A stretch of 64,000 nucleotides of DNA, from contig CM043969.1 of assembly GCA_014529385.2 (NCBI GenBank), forward strand, positions 27,049,946 to 27,113,945. Reading direction: 5' to 3'. The position numbers and the translations under genes were made by a program. The notes below the pieces were generated by a model, which was not told where the DNA came from, did no database searches, and saw only the letters and a list, made by a program, of their open reading frames with translations. Shown one piece after another: positions 11,809-20,550 of this stretch. The stretch's first letter is position 1, and each line of letters starts with the position of its first letter. The stretch is from Adiantum capillus-veneris (Eukaryota > Streptophyta > Polypodiopsida > Polypodiales > Pteridaceae).

Positions 11809-13149
11809 ATGGCCAACTCTACTTCGCAAAGGCGGCCAAAGGATGAGGTCACAACACTTGCATGCCACAACACTAGAGGTGTAAATGATGAGTGGGTGCC
11901 ACAAGAGTTCACCAAAGGTGCTTGGGTATACATGCAACCATCTGCTGTTGGCCCTCATCATGTGTGGAATCGTGCAAACTTGGATCTTCATTGGAAAGGA
12001 AATCTCCTTGGCTTTAAGAACCGCAAAGACAAGGGGACCGTAGCCATTGTGCAACATGTTTTCTCAATGTCAACCATGCACTTGCAACAACCACCTCGAT
12101 TTCCAACACATTGTAAGTACATGTTTTGAGAATACAAAGCTAGGTGTGAAATCACAGTGTAATGTTATTATGGATTCATACTTAACATTTGTCATGCATT
12201 TATAGTCATATTTCCATCCACGTTGGTGGAGGAGCAGCCACTACATAGTCTCTCCGGCACATTCAATGCTATACATGCGGATATTGGAGCAATAATGTTC
12301 TCGCATCTTTGCCCAACCAAACTGGTTCAAAGAAGGATTTTCTTCTATTCTCACTCCTATATTGTCCCTACTTCTACACAAGCATTTGGAACGCTTGAAC
12401 CCATCAAAGTAACTTCCTTATTAAGTATGGAGTGGCCGGTCCCAGATTCGTGGTCAGTAGCATCTTTCAAGCAAAAGATGATAATGGATGTCCAAAACTC
12501 TTTGAAATACTCTAAAGCTTTTAGGTCTGTGGACTTGAGCTGGTGTTTGCCTATTCATTGTTTTGTGCACATTTTTAAAGAGTTTGGATTTGTGGAGACT
12601 ACCAAAATGCTTGTATGTAAAGATGCGCATTACGAGGAATTAGGAAGGCTTTTAGAAGAGGACTGGGGTTTTGTGGAGGGCATGCACAACGGGGACCGGT
12701 ACCGTGGTAAGGTTGGAGCTTCAGGTATTGGAATGCGCTATTTGAAATCCCGCACCTCCTTGTACATACGATTTCACTATGATCGTTGGATGTGCAAGCT
12801 TGGAGTGTGGACTCCCTTACAGAGTGTAGACGACGCTATTGCAAGCTTTGACATTGCAGTGAAGATGCCCAACGATGCTTTGGAGGCAGTCCAAGTGAAC
12901 AAGCATTGGACTCTCAGTAATGTTCGAGAACATTTGGTTATTATGGGTTTTGAGGCCCTTCAACAAGCACAATTTCATTTACAAGGTCACAAGGTGAGAA
13001 TCCTTCCACCACATTTTCAATACATCATGGTTTGTCGATCATTAGATGCTTATTGTAATGAATGTTCGCAGATTGGGAAGAGAAAGGAAGACAAATTGAA
13101 GGTCAAGGAGGACTGGGGGATAGATGGAACTATGCTATCGATCTTATAA
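11809..13149 (+). CDS. Gene A of the multi-gene element, unknown function, two exons
   Basis: I chose the ATG at 11809 (ACCATGG context). Exon 1 runs to 12112. A 93-bp intron with GTAAGT donor and TTTATAG acceptor (12113-12205) joins in phase to exon 2 (12206-13149), giving 415 residues with no internal stop. The protein has no domain I recognise. Notable parts are WVPQEFTKGAWVYMQP in exon 1, SFKQKMIMDVQ followed by LSWCLPIHCFVHIF, then FHYDRWMCKLGVWTPL, and a Lys-rich end. A diverged broken homologue at 38018-38471 plus 57673-58161 conserves these blocks. This shows real past selection, and the intact frame suggests this copy could still be expressed. Confidence 0.75.
12113..12205 (+). other. 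Predicted intron of gene A
   Basis: The donor is GTAAGTACAT and the acceptor TTTATAG. Removing it joins two open frames in phase 1, and the exon 2 frame is open from its first base. The intron itself contains an in-frame stop. Confidence 0.8.
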
Positions 13150-13306
13150 CTTTGTAACTCTTGCAATTTTCATATTGATCCCCGCTGTAATCAACATGAT
13201 TTGCTTCGGCAAATCATGCCTTTGAATATAATTTTTTGCATTGGGATGAGAAATCATTTTTTGGTGAAAGTGCCTTTTTTTTTAATGTCTTAAAAAAAGG
13301 GTACAT

Positions 13307-13313
13307 TATAAAA
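13307..13313 (+). promoter_or_regulatory. TATA box of gene B
   Basis: CATTATAAAAG lies about 85 bp before the gene B start. The same box at the same distance precedes the gene B relative at 60 kb (TATAAAA complement at 60345-60351), with further shared bases around CACCCCAG before the ATG. Confidence 0.7.
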
Positions 13314-13395
13314 GCGGGGCCACCTAACTCATTCACTATTTTCACTTTTGCAACTCTTGAGCTCCTCCACTCTCTATCCACACCCCAGGCTAAAC

Positions 13396-14973
13396 ATGGA
13401 TGCTGCCACAACCTCTACATCTGTACCCACATCCACCCCTTTGTCACGCTTCATCCTCTTCCTTGAGGACACCAAATACAAAGGGAAGTTGGACCTCCAC
13501 ACCTTTTTTACTCGTCTCCCTGACCTTGACGCCACAGTTGCCCTTCACATGGATGCATTTGAGGAGATTTCTGCGTTCATAGAGGAGCACATCATAAAAT
13601 ATTCTGTATCTATCCCCCCACATGCAGAGATCTGGGTGCCTTGCGATCTTTTGCACTATATACACAAAGGTGATCGCCCATTCTCCAAGCGGTTGCAACG
13701 ATTCCAAGAAATTGCAACCAATGCAGGCCATTACTTGGACGAGCAAGCCCCTGGGGTGTCAGCGCTCAAGAAGCGCAAGTTGGGGGTGGAGTACCTTTCT
13801 CGGCTTGTAAAATTTATCTTCTTGGTGAGCGAGGAACCTGATTTGGAGGAGCTCCGCTAACCACACCTTCAAGTTGGGTCCTTTATCAAGGACACCAAGG
13901 AGCAGCAGGTTATCCCCATGAACCCTGCAGTGGAAGGAAAAGCACACCAGCTCGAGTACCCTAGGGGTCTTGAGGAAGTGGTTGAGAAATCCATAGTTGC
14001 GGCTGGCCCTAGTGACACTCCAGTGCCACTACCACTGACGGATGTGGCTATCCCAGAGGTAGAAATTAGCCGCTTCTCCTCAGTGTTAGTGGATGGGGAG
14101 GAGTTTGTGTTCCTGCATGATTTGGAAAAAGCATTTGGCTTGCGCATGGATGAATGCTTGAGCGTGCTATGCAACAGCAGCAAATTTCCCTTAGACAATA
14201 CGCCAGATGCCCTAGAAAGCAAGCTCTTGCCAGATGGGGACTCTGTTGCTGACACTATTGCAGTTGTATGTGCGGAGGTCCTGGCAGCAGAGCAGTTGCA
14301 CGTGGCTGATGAAGATTTCCAAGCCACGCAAGCCAAGGTTGAGGCTGCTAGGATGCCTATGCCATTATGCAACCTCCCATCTGATGATCCAAAGCTTGTA
14401 TCTGTGGTGCATGTGAGCATTGACTTGGATGCAAAGGGAAACAGGGAGGAGGACGACAAGGAGCAGGAGGTAAACTGTATCCTAATTTTCATGTTACTAT
14501 TTTATCCTTCGTTGTCTTTTTTCTCAACCTTCATCGGTTTATGACAGGATGTTGTGGAGGTTGATGATTTTGCTGCAAGGACGGGTGGCAAGCGGACGGG
14601 CTTTGGACCTCAAGCTTCCCTTGCGCATTACCTCGGACAACTCCTCCCTGGTGATGTGGCCATTATCCATAATGAATTTACTCCCCAAGCCCATTTTATG
14701 ACTTGGTCGTTAAAAGCTTTGAGCAAGTTTTTGTGTTTGAGTACCATTGCTCAAACTGCGCATCAAGTGTTCCTAGTGCGTAGATCCCTTGTATGCACAG
14801 CGTTTGGCACTGGCTTTCGTGGTAAAGTGCTTGCCCAGATAGGGATACATGCTTCCATTGGCTCAACTGACCCAAATGCCATAGCGCAGTCCCTCTTGAC
14901 TGGGGAGTTGCCTTACGCGCAAAATAGGCGCCAGGAAATGGTCAAAAAAATTTTGAACTCCTCAAATACATGA
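13396..14973 (+). pseudogene. Gene B of the multi-gene element, unknown function, one premature stop
   Basis: The start ATG at 13396 is supported by the 60-kb relative, which begins with the same MDA-ST-rich residues. One frame runs through a single TAA (13858-13860) and on to 14469. A 78-bp intron (14470-14547, GTAAAC...GACAG, phase 0) joins the last exon, about 500 codons in all. The relative fuses N- and C-terminal parts by deletion, showing these belong to one gene. Features: Ser/Thr/Pro-rich start, YKGKLDLHTFF, a basic LKKRKLG, an acidic region before the intron, and C-terminal AQIGIHASIGSTDPN. No known domain is recognised. AATAAA follows at 14997. The stop may be a mutation or read through. 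Confidence 0.7.
14470..14547 (+). other. Predicted intron of gene B
   Basis: The donor is GTAAACTG, a T-rich tract follows, and the acceptor is TATGACAG. Removing it joins two open frames without loss of phase (GAG to GAT). Confidence 0.75.
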
Positions 14974-14996
14974 TGTAAAATCACCGTGCTAGAAGG

Positions 14997-15002
14997 AATA
15001 AA
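14997..15002 (+). terminator. Poly(A) signal of gene B
   Basis: AATAAA lies 24 bp after the gene B stop, in AT-rich sequence before the first hairpin. Confidence 0.5.
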
Positions 15003-15143
15003 AAATATTTGAAATTGTCTCTCTATATTGCAAATTCTTTTCAATCTGATTTATCAATCTTGAAAATTGTTTCAATTGGTGATATGAATTGTTTTTGTTA
15101 TTTCAAGGTATGTAATTGCAGTCAATTTGAGTATAATTGTGAT

Positions 15144-15313
15144 TTTTAAGTACCCTAGGGGGTTAGATTAGCCTATAAGGGGCAAAAAATGCCTGGCCAC
15201 AAGGGCGCGCAAATGGCCCATCCATCAGTTTTGGATGGGCCATTTGCGCGCCCTTTTGGCCAGGCATTTTTTTGCCCCTTATAGGCCAATCTACCCCCTA
15301 GGGTACTTAAAAA
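15144..15313. repeat. Large hairpin 1 between convergent genes
   Basis: About 80-base arms with few mismatches surround a loop of roughly nine bases (15224-15232). The outer stem is AAGTACCCTAGGGGG, the middle stem holds GGGGCAAAAAATGCC and GGCCACAAGGGCGCGC, and the inner stem is ATGGCCCATCC. It sits between the 3' ends of the plus-strand and minus-strand genes. The flanks extend the dyad more weakly on both sides. Conserved structure at 59 kb argues against chance. Confidence 0.9.
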
Positions 15314-15644
15314 GCACAAATTTATTGCAATGGATTGGTTTTGCATCATTCATTTAAATGCAACCTTTTTATGGCAATTCCAGTATATGTTCACACTCAA
15401 GGACACTAGAAAAGCTCAAATCAATTATGAAATGAAGTTTCCAGCAAACTATCACTTGCTTTAGCTCTACCTACTACACCCTTGCACCAAAAAGTCAAAT
15501 TACATTGGACACTTGGTTTCACAATATGTTATTTGTTTTGATATCCTATAAGGAATTCAAAGCTTGAAATGACCAAAAAAAGGTGTCCATAAGGATCCAT
15601 ATAAAATATTGATGCAAAACCAATAGGTTTTAGTAAATTTGGTT

Positions 15645-15814
15645 ATTTTAAGTACCCTTGGGGGTAGATAAGTCTACAAGGGGCAGAAAAAGGCCTGGCC
15701 ACAAGGGCGCGCAAATGGCCCATCCATCAGTTTTGGATGGGCCATTTGCACGCCCTGTGGCTAGGCCTTTTTCTGCCCCTTGTAGGCTTATCTACCCCTA
15801 AGGGTACTTAAAAT
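15645..15814. repeat. Large hairpin 2 between convergent genes
   Basis: A near-copy of hairpin 1 about 500 bp on, with the same plan (AAGTACCCTTGGGGG outer stem, GGCCACAAGGGCGCGC, ATGGCCCATCC, short loop). Flanking sequence before hairpin 1 (GTATGTAATTGCAGTCAATT, from about 15112) pairs with the sequence after hairpin 2 (to about 15850). The whole intergenic block is therefore one compound inverted repeat centred near 15480. Confidence 0.9.
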
Positions 15815-15969
15815 GCACAAATTTACTGAAATTGACTGCAATTACATACAGAACTTGAAATTACAAAGATAATAGACAGAGTAGACACAACTGTTGATCA
15901 TATTGTCATTGGAAAGTCAAATCATTACAAAGATAAGGGTGTGCAATACAAAAAGAGGGGTAACTTCGG

Positions 15970-16855
15970 CTAATGCTCGAAGTCTCGTCGCAATCGTCGT
16001 GCAAGCTGCATATCTTTTGGCTGTATTGTCACTCGCTTTGCATGAATGGCACATAGGTTGGTATCTTCCAACAATGAAATGATGTGGGCCTCTGCAGCTT
16101 CTTGAATAGACTCTAGCGCTATTGCTTGCATTCTATACTGATTTCCATAGCTTTGAAGCACTTCCTTCACAGTGCGAGCAAAGGGGGCGCGTTGAATCAA
16201 GAGCTCCGTCGTCTTCTGGTAGTGGCGGATTTCTGCAAATGCCCTTGCTATTTTTCGGCGCCGCTGCGGTTGTCTTGGGGGCACTTGCACATTTGCTGGC
16301 GGGCGGCGTGTAGGCTTCTTGAAAAACTTAGACTTGCGTCTGTTTACATGCTTAGGGGCTGGTTCTGCAGCCTCTTCTGATTCTTCCTCTTCCCTTGGTT
16401 GCCGATCTTGTCGTGTGGGGAGAGCTCCCTTGCCTTGAGGCAATGTCTTCCCCCCAACGGCCACCCGCTGTGTGCGCGGTATTTTTTCTCGCAGCCATGG
16501 TGGCTCACTCTCTGATTCGGTGTCTGTATTGACCACCCGAGTCCTGGATGGTCCTGCTTGTGATTGGGGGCGCAACGACTGCTCCCTATCGGACTCTGAT
16601 GTCTCTGCTTCTCTCCAGCGCTGGGCACGTTGCTTCATTCTCTTGCTAGGTGTTATATCTTGAGGAGGTGGAGATTCAACAGTCCTTGATGACTCTCGTG
16701 CCCTACCACCATGCCCACTACCAGAAGAGTTCCTGGAACGGCCAGGTGTTCGTGGCCGTTTTCTTGTGCCTTTAAGCCATGATGGCTTCTCACATCCTTG
16801 GAGGGTGTTTTTGTTGGCAAGCGGCCTCTTTCGCGGTTTGTTTGGTGCGCGCCAT
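15970..16855 (-). CDS. Transposon-borne histone H3-like protein with long N-terminal tail
   Basis: The last 222 codons (16638-15970) are one frame. From about residue 135 of that frame they read as an H3 histone fold: [13 protein letters not shown], the alpha-2 motif QEAAEA, then [15 protein letters not shown] and [10 protein letters not shown], close to canonical H3 throughout. Loop 1 has canonical H3 length, not the longer CENH3 form. The ATG at 16855 opens [12 protein letters not shown], the H3 N-terminus with Lys4 kept but Lys9 and Ser10 replaced. A 61-bp intron (16793-16733, GTGAGA...TTCCAG) would join both in frame, giving 274 residues; the alternative is a 1-bp frameshift. The tail is Ser/Arg/Glu-rich. 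It would act in nucleosomes. Confidence 0.88.
16733..16793 (-). other. Possible short intron in the H3-like gene
   Basis: The donor GTGAGA and acceptor TTCCAG are good matches. The 61-bp length changes frame by exactly the amount needed to connect the MARTKQTA start with the long downstream frame. It is shorter than the other introns of this element (75-93 bp), so a frameshift remains possible. Confidence 0.5.
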
Positions 16856-16912
16856 TTTGTTGGTAAGATCTCACCTGTTCTTAAGAAATGAGTGATTTAT
16901 GAGAGCATGCAA

Positions 16913-16921
16913 TATTTATAA
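16913..16921 (-). promoter_or_regulatory. TATA box of the H3-like gene
   Basis: The minus strand reads TTATAAATA about 60 bp before the ATG at 16855, after a GGGCCC run. Confidence 0.55.
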
Positions 16922-17096
16922 GGGCCCATTTAAAAAGGGCCTTGTTCACACTAATTTTTTTAAAAGAAGTATTATTTTTTAAATAAACATGTCGCTAAGA
17001 GTTGGACCCTGCGTTCACGTTTAGTGACTCGCGCACTATCCACTTTGATCCTTGTCGCACTCTGCATCACCACCATGCAGCATGCTTGGTGGGACC

Positions 17097-19945
17097 TTAC
17101 GACATTTGCCACTTGTTGCTATGCTCTTGACGACTCCATTTGCGCACTTCAATAGCAATCTTGGATTGTCGCGCACGCTCCATTGTGAGCTTACGAGCAA
17201 ATGTTGTGCGAAAAAACCAGTTGAACATCTCCTCCAAATAATTGGATTGCACCATTCCACCACCATGTCGAGTATTTTTGAAGTACACTCCCCTTGCTCG
17301 ATAATGGGACTTCTCCATGCCTTGAGTGCTAAAAATTTCAAGCGATCCATACTTGTGCATAAAAAATGCACCATGCGCAAACAAGATATGCTGTTCACAT
17401 GAGCAAACGATCCACATTAGTAAATAAAAACAATCCCTTGTAATGAATACACCATGAATGACTTACCATGTAATGTGTGATGTTATTTTCACCCCAAGAA
17501 AGGGTGAAGACCTTGGTAAAATCTGCCAAAGCTTCTTGAAATGATTGTCGTTGTTCTTCTGTTGTGCTGTTAAGGCTCATAAGCTTGACCATTTTATCAA
17601 AATGGGCCCAAACTTGCTTGCGCTTGTTTGCAAGCTCTCCATTTGAATCATTGTCAGTAGTAGCTTTGCATAACTCCTTCCAAAGCTCCCAAAGGTTACC
17701 TGCCTGCTGGTTGGAGCTGCTTTGAGCATCATATCGACTTGGCTTTCCTTGGGAAACTTTCTTCAAAAAGTGTCTAGCTTTTTGTCCACTCATTGACACT
17801 TGTTGAGCAATTTCATGGGCCTCCCTTGTGTTCTTTGCAGCAACTATAGACACATTTCCACCGTGACAGCCAATGGAATTCAAGAGTACCTCCACTCTTT
17901 CGATCGCTTCCTGGGACTTTTCCAACGGTTTCATTGTGAAAGCATAGTCAATGTGGAGCTTCAATAGCCTATCAAAAATACGCATGAATGCGTGTAATGT
18001 ACAAAAATGTACATTCGATAGAGGAAATCGAAAGATTGGATTCCAAGTGTGGTCCTTTTGATCATGGTCTGGGGCATTGAGCATGGGACATCTCAGAATA
18101 GACGCTTCCCATTCTCTACCTTCATCTCCGACATCATGACAATCTAACCCTTGTTCTCCATGCCCTTGCCATGGAAGCATGTAACTGGCCTTTGCAGTGC
18201 TCTTATGTGATTTTTGTCCATTAGGTTTGTACCCTCAAGTGCAAAATGGACAAGGCATGAGAGAAGAAGCCCCTTGTTTGCAACCAAGCAAACACTTTAT
18301 AGTCTTCAAATCCCCACCTAAGTGCCACTCCACATCATAACTACCAAAGCCCTCAATCTCCAACTTCTGACCTGCAATTTGGGAGTGTATTACTTCTGTG
18401 ATCCATGGAGTTCTCTCAAAAATCCACGAAAGTATGCCATTGGTCTCTTTGGGCACCTCAATAGCACCCAACCACCAAATGTCTTTCTCTGATTGCACGC
18501 TAAAAGATAGGGTGGGATATGGCTCGACTGAATCCCTTCGCTTGGTTTGTAGAAGGGCCTCGTTCATTAGAGTGACACTTAGCCTCTCTAACCTTCGGCC
18601 TTTCACTATTTGACACTCATCGAGTTTCAACACAAAAGCGACTTTTGTGCCAAGCACTACAAAATAAATAGTGCTAAGGCCTTAAACTTCAGCTTCTATG
18701 AAAAGAATAATACCAAAGAAAAAAGTAAAGTGTGTCACCTTCTTCAGGTAACTCGTAAAATCTAAGCATGGCTTTTTGAAGCCTTCTAAGATCCACGAAA
18801 ATATTGTTCCACATTGTGTAAGGAAAGCCCTTATTCGAAGGTTTTATGGATTGTTTCTTACCTTTTCCCCTTGTCTTTGTTGCGCACGAAGCATAAAGGG
18901 AAGTTGGCATTGTGTCCTCAATGTGTAGGTATGTCCCAATGTGGGAGAACACATCTTCGTTTGTGGCCTTCTTTGCGAGCTTGACCTTGTGAGGAACGGG
19001 AAATAGGTTTTCCACAATGCCATGTTCTTTGAGGGCATCCTTTAGGAGTTGAAAAATAGCCTGATAGGCTTTGGTGCTGATTCCAGCCTCATCACAAGCT
19101 TGTTGAACGTCATCATCATTAACCACATTTCTTAATTTACGCATAAGATCCTTGGTGACTGCATCCTTAATGTGCTTACCTCCAGGTGATTGTAAGATAG
19201 AAATAACGTCCTCGGTATTGAGACAACTAGTGAGAAGGTTGACTCGATTATCTTGGCTTGTTCCACCGCATGCCTCCTGGATGAAGTTTCTAGCAACAAA
19301 TAAACATAAATGTTAGAAAATAGTGTGAAGTAAGAATGCAGCATGCAAGTAAAGACCAAATCACCTTGTGGCTGTAACTTGTCGTTTGCGTGCTCCTCCG
19401 GAATGTGCAAGAGTTTCAATGGATGAATACGGGCGTTTGTGTTCCCTTGCACCAAGGGGCGTTTCTTTCAAGTATGTGATGGTGTTGGTAAGCTTCTGGA
19501 TGTGGGACTCCTTTTCTTGCATTTGTTGTTCAAGACTTTTAACTACCCTCTCCGAAGAGGCAACACTCTCTTGTAATGCCGTCGTCTTGAGGTGAAGAGC
19601 TTGACATTCGTACATCCACATATGCAAAGAAGCACCTGCACCCATACACAGCCGCTTGCAATAGCCTAACAAACCTGCTTCTCCCCTCCCAAGAAATTGA
19701 AGAAATGTGGAAAGGCTATTAAACGGTGGATGGAAGCGGCTTATAGGATCGTAAGGGTACAAATGGCCATCCACCCAAATGTCAACATTGGTCTCACAAG
19801 CGGTGCGACGTTCCTGTGATGACCTTTGATCACCTTCACTAGTGGTCTTCGGTGCAAATGCCGTGGGTAAGCGAATATGTATGCTTTTGGTGTGCGGAGT
19901 ACGTGGTGGTGGAAGCAAACCATTTGTGATGTCCGTGAGCACCAT
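17097..19945 (-). pseudogene. Transposase-like protein, four exons, one internal TGA
   Basis: Exons 19945-19365, 19289-18739, 18656-17467 and 17390-17097 join in phase across introns of 75, 82 and 76 bp, giving 871 codons. Residues 115-162 form a coiled coil. Residue 390 is Asp in VLKLDECQ, 493 is Asp in GGDLK, and 513/516 are Cys in CPFC. Later come FPLSNVHFCTLHAFMRIFD and, near 827, a Glu pair in NYLEEMF. This order recalls DDE (RNase H-fold) transposases with a zinc-binding insert, and long uncharacterised transposase-like proteins of invertebrates that I know only from memory. A single TGA (18235-18237) just after CPFC breaks the frame. It probably moves the element; certainty is moderate. 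Confidence 0.6.
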
Positions 19946-20530
19946 GGAAGCTGTTGCGTGAGGAAGCAAATGATGAAAAGATAGAGGGGGAAGGGTAGAG
20001 AGGCCGAGCAGGATGGGAGGAGAGAAGGAGGGAGGGAGGGGAGGGAGAGATTGGGGAGGAGGAGGAAGGTAGGGGCAAAGAGGGAGAGGAGAGGGAGAGG
20101 GAGGGAGGAGGGAGGAGGAGGAGAGAACAAAATATTTATTACTTTTTGGGGGAAAAGATTTTTGAAAAAATGGACTTTCTAAGCTTGTGGGTTAAAAAAT
20201 GGGTCAAAAAATGATTTTTGGATATGTATATATGTTGGGAGGGAGTTTTAAGTAAAACACAAATAAAAATGAAAAATTTAAAAAAAAGGTCAAATTTTGA
20301 CTCTTTTTGACCCACGGAATTGCTGATGTGGACACACCCTTATGCTTCCTTCACTTTAAAAAAAGCTAGAGAGAGAAAGCAACCCTTTAGGTCCACATCT
20401 TACATTTGTCTAAAAAAAAGGCTAGAAAAGCCTACTCAAAACTACCTTCTTCAATGCCCTTGCCCCCTAAACCCCACACAACATTAGCCTTAATCCCTAA
20501 AAATTAGGATTCCTTACAAGGCCCATGCAA

Positions 20531-20550
20531 GGTTCATATTTCTCCTAATG
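20531..20550 (-). repeat. Right terminal inverted repeat
   Basis: Complementary to 11032-11051 with one mismatch. Between it and the transposase start lie a pyrimidine/purine-biased stretch (19980-20130) and about 400 bp without genes. Confidence 0.6.

Larger units (their letters stand above)
11032..20550. mobile_element. Multi-gene DNA element with terminal inverted repeats, four genes including a histone H3
   Basis: The ends are imperfect inverted repeats: CATTAGGAAAAATATGAACC on the left and its near-complement on the right (one mismatch), plus a second inverted box, GGGATTAAGG-T/C-TAAT, about 35-50 bp further in. Inside are genes A and B (plus), two hairpins, then the H3-like gene and a transposase-like gene (minus). 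The pairs are transcribed inward. Relatives of A, B and the hairpins recur at 38-60 kb, so the set travels together. Target duplications are not clear (ATA against ATG flank the ends). I do not recognise it as a described superfamily. Confidence 0.6.

Noticed and set aside
11525-11884. Pro/Ser-rich plus-strand frame before gene A
   Set aside because: It overlaps the gene A start in another frame and consists of a short repeated CACCAAGCAAGG-type noncoding segment; probably 5' untranslated sequence.
13824-13872. A 49-bp intron (GTGAGC...CAAG) that would remove the TAA in gene B
   Set aside because: Too short, and the 60-kb relative has no donor there while keeping the coding residues.
15970-16638. 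Reading the H3-like protein as a centromeric H3 (CENH3)
   Set aside because: Loop 1 has the same length as canonical H3 and the C-terminal half is close to canonical H3. The long odd tail alone is not enough for CENH3.
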